54,831 nt of DNA, taken from positions 1 through 54,831 of the forward strand of contig VFJJ01000049.1 in assembly GCA_009886115.1 (NCBI GenBank), in the 5' to 3' direction. The position numbers and the translations under genes were made by a program. Below the pieces are notes generated by a model. It saw nothing but the letters and a program-made list of their open reading frames with translations. It was not told the origin of the DNA and did not search any database. This stretch comes from Actinomycetota bacterium. GTDB lineage: Bacteria; Actinomycetota; Acidimicrobiia; IMCC26256; VFJJ01. Position 1 is the stretch's first letter. Each line of letters starts with the position of its first letter. Below, one piece after another: positions 1 through 9,209 of the stretch.

Positions 1-23
1 GGTGACGCGGTGACCCGGTGACC

Positions 24-684
24 GTGACGCCGGCTCAGCCGGTGGTCGTGCTCGACCACGTCTCCAAGTGGTTCGGTGACCTCGTGGCCGTCAGCGACGT
101 CTCGTTCAGCATCGGCCGGGCGTGACCGCGCTCCTCGGGCCCAACGGTGCCGGCAAGTCGACGTTGCTTCGGATGCTGAGCGGCCTGGCCCGTCCGTCGA
201 ATGGGACCGTGAGGGTGCTGGGCCACGATCCGAGGACCGCGACGGCCGTCCGGCGCCAGATCGGACTTGCGCCACAACAGGAATCGGTGTTCGAGCACCT
301 CGGTGCGCTGGAGCTGGTTCGGGTGTGTGCGGCGGTGCGCGGGGTCGCCGAGCCCGAGGCCGCCGCGCGACGTGCCCTGCTCGAGGTCGAGCTCGATCCC
401 GACGACACCCGTCGGCTGCCGACGTACTCAAAGGCATGCGCCAGCGGGTGAAGCTCGCCCAGGCCACGGTCCACGAACCGGCCGGGATCCTGCTCGACGA
501 GCCTCTCGCCGGGCTCGATCCTCGTCAACGGCTGCACATGGTGGAGCTCTTCCACCGTCTCGGTGACGCCGGGCGTTGCGTGGTGGTCTCGAGCCGCGTG
601 TTGGAGGAGGTCGCTCGCTTCGGCTCCGACATCGTCGTCATCGCCAAGGGCCGCCTTACGGAGCATCGATCAGGCTCCAGTTGA
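24..684 (+). pseudogene. ABC transporter ATP-binding protein, two frameshifts, short C-terminus
   Basis: Three reading frames together spell one ABC ATPase. From a GTG at 24 the frame gives the N-terminal strand ([20 protein letters not shown]) and stops at 125. From 122 another frame gives the Walker A segment [11 protein letters not shown] and a Q-loop region. From about 424 a third frame gives [11 protein letters not shown] (signature region) and LLDEPLAGLDP (Walker B, D-loop), ending at 684. Both breaks are repaired by adding one base, near 118 (C) and near 433 (G). The tail after the D-loop is much shorter than in the drug or ABC-2 exporter family, so the 3' end is also damaged. It would have been an inner-membrane exporter ATPase. 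No permease is seen inside the window. Real decay and sequencing error near the window edge cannot be told apart. Confidence 0.75.
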
Positions 685-752
685 TCCAGTGGATGCCGAC
701 GCCGGGAAGGGGAGCAGACGCGATCTCGGAACCGGCATTCGCCGACGCCCGG

Positions 753-1502
753 CTACAGCGCCTGGAGGACGGAGTCGGGGATGTCGAAGTTGGCGTGGAC
801 GGCTTGCACGTCGTCGTGGTCCTCGAGGGCGTCGAGCAGGCGCAGCACCTTGCGCACGTCGCTCTCGCTCGACAGCGGGACGAGGTTCTGGGCGACCATC
901 GTGAGGTCGCTGCTCGCCACCTTGATGCCGGCCTCCTCGATGGCGGTGCGCACCGCGTGCAGGTCGGTGGGCGCGGTGGTGACCCGGAAGTTGTCGCCCT
1001 CGTCGGCGATGTCCTCGGCTCCCGCGTCGAGCGCCGCCAGCATGAGGTCGTCCTCGGTGACGCCGCCGGCCTTGTCGACGACGATCTGACCCTTGCGCTC
1101 GAACTGCCACGCCACGGCGCCGGGCTCGGCCAGGTTGCCCCCGTTCTTGGACAAGATGTTGCGCACCTCGGCGCCGGTGCGGTTGCGGTTGTCCGAGAGG
1201 GTCTCGACGAGCATCGCGACACCGGACGGGGCGTACCCCTCGTAGGTGATCGACTCGTACTTGACTCCCTCGAGCTCGCCTGCGCCGCGCTTGACCGCGC
1301 GCTCGATCGTGTCGACGGGCACCGAGGCGTCGCGCGCCTTTTGGACCATCGTGCGCAGGGTCGCGTTGGCATCGATGTCGCCGCCGCCCTCCCGGGCCGA
1401 CACCTCGACCTGGCGCAGGAGCTTGGCGAAGAGCTTGCCCCTGGCTGCGTCGGCGGCGCCCTTCTTGTGCTTGATCGTCGCCCACTTCGAATGGCCGCTC
1501 AT
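753..1502 (-). CDS. yebC: YebC/PmpR (TACO1) family regulatory protein
   Basis: A 249-residue protein, the usual YebC length. It starts MSGHSKWATIKHKKGA, the invariant N-terminus of the family, followed by the conserved GGNLAEPGAV and the acidic C-terminal domain. Family members act as transcription regulators or as translation factors that relieve ribosome stalling. The ATG at 1502 is chosen over an upstream in-frame ATG because homologues begin at MSGHSKW and a GGAGG box lies just upstream. The start overlaps the pdxT stop in an ATGA, so the two genes are probably translationally coupled. The pdxS-pdxT-yebC order matches mycobacteria. ruvC often follows yebC but is not seen here, where the damaged ABC gene lies next door. 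Confidence 0.96.
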   Translation of the reverse strand: MSGHSKWATIKHKKGAADAARGKLFAKLLRQVEVSAREGGGDIDANATLRTMVQKARDASVPVDTIERAVKRGAGELEGVKYESITYEGYAPSGVAMLVETLSDNRNRTGAEVRNILSKNGGNLAEPGAVAWQFERKGQIVVDKAGGVTEDDLMLAALDAGAEDIADEGDNFRVTTAPTDLHAVRTAIEEAGIKVASSDLTMVAQNLVPLSSESDVRKVLRLLDALEDHDDVQAVHANFDIPDSVLQAL

Positions 1503-2101
1503 GCCGTCCTCCGGGAAAGGTCGTCCTGCACAACCTCGCGCAGGAACCACTGGTGGATGCGTTGATCACCCGACAACTCGGGATGGAACGTGAGACCGAC
1601 GGCCCGGCCCTGACGCACCGCGACCGCCAGGCCCTCATGGGTGACCAGCACGGTTACCTGCGGGCCGACCGACGTGATGACCGGAGCTCGGATGAACACA
1701 CCCGGGAACGGCCCGCCCGGCGCCAACGCCGTGATATCGAGATCGGCCTCGAACGAGTCGAGCTGACGCCCGTACGCGTTCCGGTCGACGGTCACGTCGA
1801 TCGCCGAGTACCAGCGTTGGTCGGGACGGGCCCCACCGACACCGGAGGCGAGAAGGATGAGCCCGGCGCAGGTCCCGAGCACGGCCAGGCCGTCTGAGAG
1901 GCGCCGCTGCAGCGGTTCGAGCAGGCCCGAGGTGACGAGGAGCTTCGACATGGTCGTCGACTCCCCGCCGGGCAGGACGAGCGCGTCGAGCGCGTCGAGG
2001 TGCTCGGGGCGCCGCACCTCGACCACGTCGGCGCCGAGCCCGCCGAACACCTCAGCGTGCTCGCGGAAGGCTCCCTGGAGGGCAAGCACACCCAGCTTCA
2101 C
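1499..2101 (-). CDS. pdxT: Pyridoxal 5'-phosphate synthase glutaminase subunit PdxT
   Basis: About 200 residues of a class-I glutaminase that hydrolyses glutamine and channels ammonia to PdxS for vitamin B6 (PLP) synthesis in the cytoplasm. Visible landmarks are VKLGVLALQGAFREH at the N-terminus, the PGGES loop (residues 44-48), the nucleophile in LGTCAGLILL (Cys78) and the His-Glu pair in FHPEL near the C-terminus. The GTG at 2101 fits the family N-terminus; an upstream GTG at 2125 would add eight unrelated residues. It lies 51 bp downstream of pdxS on the same strand and overlaps yebC by 4 bp, so the three genes form an operon. Confidence 0.96.
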   Translation of the reverse strand: MKLGVLALQGAFREHAEVFGGLGADVVEVRRPEHLDALDALVLPGGESTTMSKLLVTSGLLEPLQRRLSDGLAVLGTCAGLILLASGVGGARPDQRWYSAIDVTVDRNAYGRQLDSFEADLDITALAPGGPFPGVFIRAPVITSVGPQVTVLVTHEGLAVAVRQGRAVGLTFHPELSGDQRIHQWFLREVVQDDLSRRTA

Positions 2102-2152
2102 CTGGAGGCACCTCGCCGCGACCACCTGAGCAAGGCTCGGCGATCACGCCAC

Positions 2153-3040
2153 TCACCAACCCCGCTCGGCCAACTTGACGGCCACCGTGCGAGCGTCGTC
2201 GCCCCGCATGGCCTCACCGAGACCCCGTGACACCTTGGCCACGATCGCAGCGTCGGCGTAGTGCGTGGTGGCCTCGACGATGGCCTTGGCCCGCGAGGCC
2301 GGATCGGACGCCTTGAAGATGCCCGAGCCCACGAACACGGCCTGGGCCCCGAGCTGCATCACGAGCGACGCATCGGCCGGCGTGGCGATGCCGCCGGCGC
2401 AGAACATGGGAACGGGGAGCTCGCCGCGCTCGGCGACCTCCTTGATGAGGTCGTACGGAGCCCGGTGCTCTTTGGCGGCGACGAACAGCCCGGGCTCGTC
2501 GGCGACGGTGAGCTTGCGGATGTCGCCGAGGATCGTGCGCAGGTGGTACACGGCCTCGACCACGTCGCCCGTGCCCGCCTCGCCCTTGGAGCGGATCATG
2601 CAGGCGCCCTCGGAGATGCGCCGCAGCGCTTCGCCGAGGCTCGTCGCACCGCACACGAAGGGCACCGTGAAGGCCCACTTGTCGACGTGGTGCTCACGGT
2701 CGGCCGGGGTGAGCACCTCCGACTCGTCGACGTAGTCGACGCCGAGCGACTGCAACACCTGGGCCTCGGCGAAGTGGCCGATCCGGCACTTGGCCATCAC
2801 CGGGATCGACACGGCCGCCTTGATGGCCTCGATGAGCGCGGGATCGCTCATGCGGGCGACCCCGCCGTCCCTCCGGATGTCGGAGGGCACCCGCTCGAGG
2901 GCCATGACGGCGACGGCGCCGGCGTCCTCGGCGATCTTGGCCTGGTCGGCATCGACGACATCCATGATCACGCCGCCGCGCAGCATCTCGGCGAGGCCCC
3001 GCTTCACGCGTGCGGTGCCGGTGGTCCTGTTCTCGGTCAT
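2153..3040 (-). CDS. pdxS: Pyridoxal 5'-phosphate synthase synthase subunit PdxS
   Basis: 295 residues, full length. This TIM-barrel enzyme makes PLP from ribose 5-phosphate, glyceraldehyde 3-phosphate and ammonia delivered by PdxT. The core [18 protein letters not shown] carries the N-terminal catalytic Asp. [10 protein letters not shown] carries the Schiff-base lysine (Lys84), and [13 protein letters not shown] carries the second lysine and phosphate loop. The ATG at 3040 is preferred because the homologous protein starts only a few residues before the conserved core; the reading frame stays open upstream but that part has no family similarity. First gene of the pdxS-pdxT-yebC unit. Confidence 0.97.
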   Translation of the reverse strand: MTENRTTGTARVKRGLAEMLRGGVIMDVVDADQAKIAEDAGAVAVMALERVPSDIRRDGGVARMSDPALIEAIKAAVSIPVMAKCRIGHFAEAQVLQSLGVDYVDESEVLTPADREHHVDKWAFTVPFVCGATSLGEALRRISEGACMIRSKGEAGTGDVVEAVYHLRTILGDIRKLTVADEPGLFVAAKEHRAPYDLIKEVAERGELPVPMFCAGGIATPADASLVMQLGAQAVFVGSGIFKASDPASRAKAIVEATTHYADAAIVAKVSRGLGEAMRGDDARTVAVKLAERGW

Positions 3041-3092
3041 GGGGACACATCCTCGGTGCAAGGGTGGCGTATCGGAAGTGTACCGCCGACGG

Positions 3093-4259
3093 TCAGGATT
3101 TCTTCGTGGTTGTGGTGACGCCCGGGCGCGTCGTGCTCGTCGCCACGATCGGCGGATCGGGAGCGCACTCGGGAGAGACCGTGACCGTCGCTCCCGGGGG
3201 GAGCAGGTGCACCCAGGTCTGGCCGGGACGCAGAGCGATCTCCGACCCGGCGCCGTCGAGGTACCGGGCGCCGAATGCGGCATCGGGCCGATCCCACGTG
3301 CCGACGATCTCACGACCGGCGGTGTAGACGGCCGCCTCGCCCGAGCCGAGCACGATCGTCTCCAGCACCTTGGTACCAGCGGCGTCGACGTACTGCGTGG
3401 CCTTCAGGCTCACACGCTGGACGATGAGGTTCCTCGGCGCGATCAAGGCGCCCGAAGCGGCCGTGTGGGGCTGCCCGTTGATCGAGCGGAGCCAGAGCCC
3501 GGTGGTCGGGTCGAGGTCGTAGTGCAGCTTGACCTGGTTGTTGTACACGATGTCGACACTGCAGATCGGGGCTCCGGTCGGCTGCGGTGCGTTGGCGGGT
3601 GCATAGACGAACTGGGGCGTCGGAGCCACCTTCTCGCCCCGCTGGTTCCACAGCTCAGCTGCGTGGGCCAACAGGTTGTGCGGGTTGCGCCGATCGCCGG
3701 CCCGGAAGAATCCCTCGGCGTTCGTGTCGAGCAGCTCCGAGACCTTGCGCGCCGACGACACGAACGCCCCGATGCCGCCCGAGATCACGAAGACCCCGTT
3801 CAGGGGCTGGATGATGTTGGCGTCCATCGGCCGAGCCGAGCGGATGGGCCCCACATCGCCCGGATCACGCGACTGGAAGACGGCGATGTAGCGGATCAGC
3901 CCTTCGACGGGCTCCTCGTAGACGATGTCGGCCACGTCGAGACCGACCTGGGGCTGGGCCTCCCGGGCGCCATCGATCTTGACGGCCAGGGCCGGGCGGG
4001 ACGGATCGTTGCCGAAGGTGTAGGGCAGACCCGTGAGCGGAGCGAGCAGGGCAGGGTCGACGATGCCGAGCGTCGTCGACGTCGCGGGCGATGACGATGT
4101 CGACGCTGAGCTCGACGTCGTGACGCCCGTCCCGGTGACGGTCGTCGTGGCCCCGCTGGAGGCACCGCCGTCGCCACCGCACGCCGCGGTGCCGACGATC
4201 AGAGCCGCGAGACCGATGCGCAGCGCGAGCCGGGGCAGTATGGGATTCGGTTGCCGCAT
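3093..4259 (-). CDS. DUF3048 (YerB-like) domain lipoprotein
   Basis: 388 residues. The start [19 protein letters not shown] and a lipobox ending TAAC (Cys27) indicate a lipoprotein. A Thr/Ser-rich linker of about 35 residues then leads to the YerB/DUF3048 body. Recognisable parts include [24 protein letters not shown], the [18 protein letters not shown] stretch and the C-terminal half with [15 protein letters not shown]. The family is extracytoplasmic and its function is not established. It lies 52 bp upstream of pdxS on the same strand, and a hairpin separates it from the upstream protease gene. I infer an envelope role only from the signal and linker. Confidence 0.88.
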   Translation of the reverse strand: MRQPNPILPRLALRIGLAALIVGTAACGGDGGASSGATTTVTGTGVTTSSSASTSSSPATSTTLGIVDPALLAPLTGLPYTFGNDPSRPALAVKIDGAREAQPQVGLDVADIVYEEPVEGLIRYIAVFQSRDPGDVGPIRSARPMDANIIQPLNGVFVISGGIGAFVSSARKVSELLDTNAEGFFRAGDRRNPHNLLAHAAELWNQRGEKVAPTPQFVYAPANAPQPTGAPICSVDIVYNNQVKLHYDLDPTTGLWLRSINGQPHTAASGALIAPRNLIVQRVSLKATQYVDAAGTKVLETIVLGSGEAAVYTAGREIVGTWDRPDAAFGARYLDGAGSEIALRPGQTWVHLLPPGATVTVSPECAPDPPIVATSTTRPGVTTTTKKS

Positions 4260-4280
4260 GATGGAGACGTCTCCTGGATC

Positions 4281-4301
4281 GAGGGCCCGTGGAGGGCCCT
4301 C
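4281..4301 (-). terminator. Hairpin between htpX-like gene and DUF3048 gene
   Basis: GAGGGCCC at 4281-4288 pairs with GGGCCCTC at 4294-4301 across a 5-nt loop. It lies in the 110-bp gap between two minus-strand genes. There is no T-run after it, so it may be a weak terminator or only a leader hairpin of the DUF3048 gene. Confidence 0.4.
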
Positions 4302-4369
4302 TCGTCGCCGGGCCCTCGTCGCCGGGGCACCCGGAGCGCCGCCTGCGAGAGCCCGTCAGCGACGGGCGG

Positions 4370-5275
4370 TCACAGCTCCTTGAGCGCCATGATGCGCTCG
4401 TCGAGCGGCGGGTGGGTGTCGAACAGGCGGTTCAGCCGGCTCCCCCGATGACCCTGCACTCGATCGACGGGCGACTCGATCCACAGATGGGCCATGGCGT
4501 TCGAATGGGCCCGCACGACGGTTTGGTCGTCGCGGAGCTTCTCCAGAGCGGAGACGAGACCCGGCGGGTACCGGGTGAGCGAGACGGCCGAGACGTCGGC
4601 GAGGCTCTCTCGTTGGCGGCTGACGGCCATCTGCATGAGCTTGGCCACGATCGGCGCCGCGATGAGGAACACCAGCCCGAGAAGGAGCAGGATCGGCGCT
4701 CCCGAGCCACCCTGGTTGTCGCGCCGGCGGCTCCCGCCTCCGAACCACAGGGCCCGGAGCCCGAAGTCGGTGATGAGGGCGATCGTGCCCACGAGCGTGA
4801 CGGCCAGCGTCATGACCAGGATGTCGTAGTTGCGGACGTGGCTGAGCTCGTGGGCCAGCACGCCTTCGAGCTCGACCCGGTTCATGCGCTCGAGCAACCC
4901 CGTCGTGACGGCGAGCGCAGCGTGCTCGGGGTTGCGACCCGTCGCGAAGGCGTTCGGCGCCGAGTCGACGATCACGTACAGACGGGGCATCGGGATCCCG
5001 CCGGCGATGCACAAGCCCTCGACGAGGTTGTGATAGCGCGGGTACTCGTCGCGCGACGCCGGCTGGGCGCCAGAAGCTCGCAACGCCACGGCGTCGGACT
5101 TCCAGTACGCGAAGAACGCCGAGCCGCCCGCGATGATCAGTGCGAAGACGGCCACGAACGGGCCACTCGCGCCGAGCACCAGCCCCACGGCCCACACCGC
5201 GGCGACGAGCACCACGACGAAGGCTGCCAACATGACGACGGAGCGGCGCTTGTTGGCCGCAATCTGCTCGAACAC
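4370..5275 (-). CDS. htpX: M48 family (HtpX-like) membrane metalloprotease
   Basis: 301 residues. Two N-terminal membrane segments (about residues 13-35 and 38-57) precede the zinc motif HELSH (His142, Glu143, His146). Two more hydrophobic segments follow (about 155-175 and 190-210), then RESLADVSAVSLTR, which supplies the downstream glutamate ligand, and the family end motif FDTHPPLDERIMAL. HtpX proteases degrade damaged membrane proteins with the active site facing the cytoplasm. lemA lies 94 bp upstream on the same strand. LemA and M48 genes are neighbours in many bacteria, which supports a joint stress-response unit. Confidence 0.93.
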   Translation of the reverse strand: MFEQIAANKRRSVVMLAAFVVVLVAAVWAVGLVLGASGPFVAVFALIIAGGSAFFAYWKSDAVALRASGAQPASRDEYPRYHNLVEGLCIAGGIPMPRLYVIVDSAPNAFATGRNPEHAALAVTTGLLERMNRVELEGVLAHELSHVRNYDILVMTLAVTLVGTIALITDFGLRALWFGGGSRRRDNQGGSGAPILLLLGLVFLIAAPIVAKLMQMAVSRQRESLADVSAVSLTRYPPGLVSALEKLRDDQTVVRAHSNAMAHLWIESPVDRVQGHRGSRLNRLFDTHPPLDERIMALKEL

Positions 5276-5369
5276 GTCAGCGCGAAACCGGCGAGGGCGA
5301 CGACAGCGCAGACCGGCGCTGGAGCGGGGCCGAGGCGCGAACGATGGTGGGCTTCACGGGAATCGCCAC

Positions 5370-5921
5370 TCAGAACTGAACCTTGACCGGGCCGCGGGCC
5401 TCGGGCTCCTCGACCTCGAAGTACTCCTTGTCGGGGAACTTGCCGGCGATGAGGTTGCTCGGGAACGTCTGGCGCTTGTTGTTGTACTTCAGCACGCTGT
5501 CGTTGTAGAACTGCCGCGAGTAGCCGATGCGGTCCTCGGTGGCGGTCAACTCCTCCTGCAGCTCGAGGAAGTTCTGGTTGGCCTTGAGGTCGGGATAGGC
5601 CTCCGACAGCGCGAACAGTCGACCCAGGGTCTGGGTGATCATGTTCTGGGCTGCGCCCTGCTCCTCGACCGTGCTGGCGCTCACGCCCCGCTGGCGAGCG
5701 GCGATGACCGCTTCGAGGGTCTCGCGCTCGTGGGACGCGTAGCCCTTCACCGTCTCGACGAGGTTCGGGATCAGGTCGTAGCGCCGGCGGAGCTGCACGT
5801 CGATCTGCGACCACGCGTTCTCGACCCGGTTCTTGAGTCGCACCAAGGCGTTGTACGTGAGGACGAGCCAGAGCACGAGGATCACCACCACCGCGGCGAT
5901 GATGATGATTCCGACGTTCAT
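5370..5921 (-). CDS. lemA: LemA family protein
   Basis: 183 residues. One N-terminal membrane anchor (about residues 2-24) is followed by the LemA core: [36 protein letters not shown], and further on [14 protein letters not shown]-type segments and [12 protein letters not shown]. The rest is helical and probably faces outside. The ATG at 5921 begins the anchor directly; longer in-frame starts add residues that overlap the neighbouring mannosyltransferase reading frame and do not resemble LemA. It is in the same transcription unit as the HtpX-like protease. The molecular function of LemA is not settled. Confidence 0.94.
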   Translation of the reverse strand: MNVGIIIIAAVVVILVLWLVLTYNALVRLKNRVENAWSQIDVQLRRRYDLIPNLVETVKGYASHERETLEAVIAARQRGVSASTVEEQGAAQNMITQTLGRLFALSEAYPDLKANQNFLELQEELTATEDRIGYSRQFYNDSVLKYNNKRQTFPSNLIAGKFPDKEYFEVEEPEARGPVKVQF

Positions 5922-5961
5922 GATGCTGCCTCCATCTCGGGCGGGTTCCGCCTGGTGACGT

Positions 5962-7137
5962 TCATCGTACCGATCGGCCGGGGCGAGCCAGGACCTCCGT
6001 GTAGACGTCGGCGTATTCGCCGGCGAGCCGGGCCATCGAGAACTCATCGGCTCGCATCCGTCCGTAGCCGGTGAGCTGCTCGGCGAGCATGGCGTCGTCG
6101 AGCACACGCCTCATGGCGTTCCGGAGCGCTGGGGGATCGCCCGGCGCCACCAGCACCGCCTCGACCCCGTCGCGGGCCACCTCGCGGTAGCCGCCGATGT
6201 CGGACGCCACCACCGGCGTGCTGGCGGACATGGCCTCGAGCAGCACCACCCCGAACGACTCGCTGTGGAGTGACGGGGCGCAGTACACCGACGCCGCGCG
6301 CATCCGGCGGGCCAGCTCGGCATCGCCGATCTGACCCAGCCACTGCACCCCGGGCATGCGGCGGGCCTGGAGCTCCGCGGTTTCCGGACCGAGGCCCACG
6401 ACCCACAGGTCGGCATCGCGTTCGAGGCCCGCGAAGGCGTCGAGCAGCACACCCAATCCCTTCCGGGGCTCGTGTCGGGCGGCGAAGAGGATCGCCGGAC
6501 GGCGCAGCGGCCACGGATCGGCCTTGGCGAACTTGGCGACGTCGACCCCGTTCGAGAGCACCCGGACCGGGCCACCCAGGTTGGCCTCGACCGTGTCGCG
6601 CGCCGCGTCGGAGACCGCGATCATCGCCCGGAATCGGCGACGCGCGGCCCACCTGCACATCGGCCCGAACGTTCGGTAGAGCTGATGCCCTGCGGCATGG
6701 AAGGTCGCCACGACCGGGTACCCGGTGGCCAGCACGACCGTCCAGTTGGTGCCGATCGCGAACGGCTCGTGGAGGTGCACGATGTCGGGGCGCTCGGCGT
6801 GCAGCGCTCGAAGCACCCTGAGCTGCGCGGCCGGATCGGGTGCGATCGGGGCGATCGAGCCGTTCGCGGCCACCGGGATGCTCCGACCCAGCTGGGTGAC
6901 GCCGGGCTCGGGTGGCGGACCGTCGCACGGGGCATAGGCGCGGGCGTCGATGCCGATCTCCCGCAGCGCGTTCGTGAGGCCCAGCACCTGTCCCTGCACG
7001 CCGCCGGGTCGCGACAGGGAGAACGGCGAGAACACCGCGATCCGAAGCGGACGAGGCTCGGTCAGGACAGTCCGCGCAGTCACCGAGGGACGAGCGGACA
7101 CGGACGGACCAGACACCGTGGATCGGGCAGTTCGCAT
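5962..7137 (-). CDS. pimA: GT4 glycosyltransferase, PimA-like phosphatidylinositol mannosyltransferase
   Basis: About 391 residues of a GT-B fold glycosyltransferase. The N-terminal domain has [19 protein letters not shown] (the PimA-type glycine loop) and [12 protein letters not shown]. The C-terminal domain has [17 protein letters not shown] and the donor site [12 protein letters not shown] (E-x7-E). In actinobacteria this enzyme puts the first mannose on phosphatidylinositol at the inner leaflet. The assignment rests on these motifs plus the presence of pgsA and the PIM acyltransferase nearby in conserved order; other GT4 mannosyltransferases look similar. The start is uncertain: ATG 7185, ATG 7137 and GTG 7083 are all in frame, and homology begins only after 7083. 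Confidence 0.8.
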   Translation of the reverse strand: MRTARSTVSGPSVSARPSVTARTVLTEPRPLRIAVFSPFSLSRPGGVQGQVLGLTNALREIGIDARAYAPCDGPPPEPGVTQLGRSIPVAANGSIAPIAPDPAAQLRVLRALHAERPDIVHLHEPFAIGTNWTVVLATGYPVVATFHAAGHQLYRTFGPMCRWAARRRFRAMIAVSDAARDTVEANLGGPVRVLSNGVDVAKFAKADPWPLRRPAILFAARHEPRKGLGVLLDAFAGLERDADLWVVGLGPETAELQARRMPGVQWLGQIGDAELARRMRAASVYCAPSLHSESFGVVLLEAMSASTPVVASDIGGYREVARDGVEAVLVAPGDPPALRNAMRRVLDDAMLAEQLTGYGRMRADEFSMARLAGEYADVYTEVLARPGRSVR

Positions 7138-7242
7138 CGCCCGCCATGATGACAAACTCGTCGAGCCCATGCCCGGATCATCCACGCCGACGGCCCGGCC
7201 GGACCAACCCGGGATCGTCGTCGGGGGTCGGACCTGCGATCG

Positions 7243-8766
7243 TCACACGCCCCGGCGACCCGAGCCCGACGAACGTCGCGCGCCGCCACTACGCCCGGCC
7301 GGCGCAGAAGACCGACCACGACTCCCGTGCGAAGCCGACGACCGGGCGACGCGCACCGGCTCCGGAGCTGCCGGGGGCGGCGTCACCCGGGGCGCCGCCG
7401 GCCCGCTGAGAGCGCCGATCTGGGGTGCACCCGGACCGACGAGCACGGGTGTGGCCTTGATGCCGGCCTGGCGGGTCAGCACGCGCACCTCGTCAGCCTG
7501 ATCGGGAGTGCTGATGGTGACGACCGTCCCCGCGGCGCCGGCGCGGGCCGTCCGTCCGGAGCGGTGCGTGTAGGCCTTGTGCTCGGAGGGCGGATCGACG
7601 TGCACGACGAGCGCGACATCATCGACGTGGATGCCCCGGGCGGCGATGTCGGTGGCCACGAGCACCCGGGCCGAGCCCTCGGAGAACGCTGCGAGGTTTC
7701 GTTCCCGCGCGTTCTGCGACAGGTTCCCATGGAGGTCGACCGCCGGGATCCCGGCTGCTGTGAGCTGCTTGGCGAGCTTCTTGGCCCCGTGCTTGGTGCG
7801 GGTGAACAGGAGGCTGCGCCCGTGCCCGGAGGCCAGCTCGTGCACGACGGCCGACTTCTGGTCGAGCGACACCCGCCACACGTGGTGCTCGGCCTCGGCG
7901 ACGGGTACGTCGGCCGGGTCGACGGCGTGGTGCGCCGGATCGTGCAGGTAGCGGCGGATCAGCACGTCGACGCCGTTGTCGAGCGTGGCCGAGAACAGGA
8001 GCCGCTGGGTCCCCTGCGGCGTCTGGTCGAGGAGCCGCTTGACGGCGGGGAGGAATCCGAGATCGGCCATGTGGTCGGCCTCGTCGAGAACGGTGATCTC
8101 GACGGCGTCGAGGCGGCAGTACCCCTGGCCGATGAGGTCTTCGAGGCGGCCGGGGCAGGCCACGACGATGTCGACGCCCGTGGTCAGCGCCCGCACCTGC
8201 GGAGCCTGTCCGACGCCGCCGAAGATGGTGACGGTCCGCAGACCCAGAGCCTCGGCGAGCGGGCTGAGCGTGGCCGCGACCTGGCTGGCGAGCTCACGGG
8301 TGGGCACGAGCAGGAGGGCCCGGGGTCGCTTGGCCTGACGGGTCTTGCCGCTGCCGGCGAGCGTGGCCACCACGGGGAGAGCGAAGGCGAGCGTCTTGCC
8401 GCTGCCGGTCTTGCCCCGGCCCAGGACGTCGCGCCCGGCGAGGGAGTCGGGCAGCGTCGCCACCTGGATGGGAAACGGTGCGGTGATGCCCTGGCGAGCG
8501 AGCACGGCCACCAGGGCCGGGGCCACGCCGAGCGCCTCGAACGACCCGGCCTCGGACGGAGTCGCCTTCAACGGACGGGGCAGGGGCTGCGCGTCGCTCC
8601 GGGGCTCGGCGATGCGCACGGGGCTCGCAGCGCGGGCCTCGACTGCGGAAGACGTGCGGTCGGACGACGTGGTGCCACGCGACTCGGCGCCGGTCACGGA
8701 TGCCGGACGGAGCGTACGACGACGGTTACGACGCGGTTGTCCCGCGTCGGGGAAGGTTGCAGACAC
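7243..8766 (-). CDS. DEAD-box RNA helicase
   Basis: 507 residues from the GTG at 8766. All helicase motifs are visible in order: Q motif region (FPIQ), Walker A GKTGSGKT, PTRELASQ, CPGRLEDL, DEAD in VLDEADHMADLG, SAT, and in the second domain VATDIAARGIHVDDV and HRSGRTARAG. An N-terminal extension of about 70 residues is basic and Ser/Arg-rich, and the C-terminal tail of about 50 residues is Arg/Ser/Gly-rich, as in cold-shock or ribosome-assembly helicases of the RhlE/DeaD group. GTG 8766 follows a GAGAGGAAC box with good spacing; an ATG at 8811 is also in frame. It stands alone, divergent from the MerR gene. Confidence 0.93.
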   Translation of the reverse strand: MSATFPDAGQPRRNRRRTLRPASVTGAESRGTTSSDRTSSAVEARAASPVRIAEPRSDAQPLPRPLKATPSEAGSFEALGVAPALVAVLARQGITAPFPIQVATLPDSLAGRDVLGRGKTGSGKTLAFALPVVATLAGSGKTRQAKRPRALLLVPTRELASQVAATLSPLAEALGLRTVTIFGGVGQAPQVRALTTGVDIVVACPGRLEDLIGQGYCRLDAVEITVLDEADHMADLGFLPAVKRLLDQTPQGTQRLLFSATLDNGVDVLIRRYLHDPAHHAVDPADVPVAEAEHHVWRVSLDQKSAVVHELASGHGRSLLFTRTKHGAKKLAKQLTAAGIPAVDLHGNLSQNARERNLAAFSEGSARVLVATDIAARGIHVDDVALVVHVDPPSEHKAYTHRSGRTARAGAAGTVVTISTPDQADEVRVLTRQAGIKATPVLVGPGAPQIGALSGPAAPRVTPPPAAPEPVRVARSSASHGSRGRSSAPAGRSGGARRSSGSGRRGV

Positions 8767-9209
8767 GAATGGTTCCTCTCGGAGATCGGTGGCCGGTGAT
8801 GCAATGGCCACTGCTCGTCACGAGCGGTACCCGGCGCCGGAACGGCGCTCGCATGTCGACCTGTGCGACCGGGGATTCCCGGCCACGGGTCAACCATACC
8901 CCATCGAGCCCCCGGTCCCGCGCATGGGGTGTTCAGACGGTCACGGCGTGTCGCATGACGGTGAGACTTCCCCGCCGAGATCGGGCCTGCAGCCGGCGCA
9001 CCACGGGCAGTCCCAGTCGCAGCACCGCAATGCGCTCAGCCGGACGACTCGGGTGCCAGCGGCGGCGGACGCGAGCGAGGCAGCATCCGGGCGACGCAAC
9101 GAGATCACGAGTTGTTCCCGCAGCAATCGTGGCTGGTCAGGGTATCGAGAATCCTACTCAAATAACTCTGCGAGTAAATACTCTCAGAATCTTCGGTACA
9201 CTCGATGTC
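8767..9209. other. Divergent intergenic region between the helicase and MerR genes
   Basis: 443 bp with no convincing gene. The helicase ribosome-binding site is at about 8770-8780. The last 60 bp before the MerR gene are AT-rich compared with the surroundings and hold an operator-like cluster. A 61-codon cysteine-rich minus-strand frame (8941-9126) is listed under rejected items. Confidence 0.6.
9155..9183 (+). promoter_or_regulatory. Operator-like cluster upstream of the MerR gene
   Basis: ACTC at 9165-9168 and GAGT at 9172-9175 form an inverted pair around TGC. Two more TACTC half-sites lie at 9155-9159 and 9179-9183. The run sits 27 to 55 bp before the GTG start in an AT-rich patch, and TACACT at about 9197-9202 could be the -10. 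Autoregulation by the MerR protein is inferred. Confidence 0.45.

Noticed and set aside
8941-9126. 61-codon minus-strand frame with a CCxxxCxxCxxC cysteine cluster
   Set aside because: No convincing ribosome-binding site or conserved look, and high GC yields many such frames; kept only as a remark.
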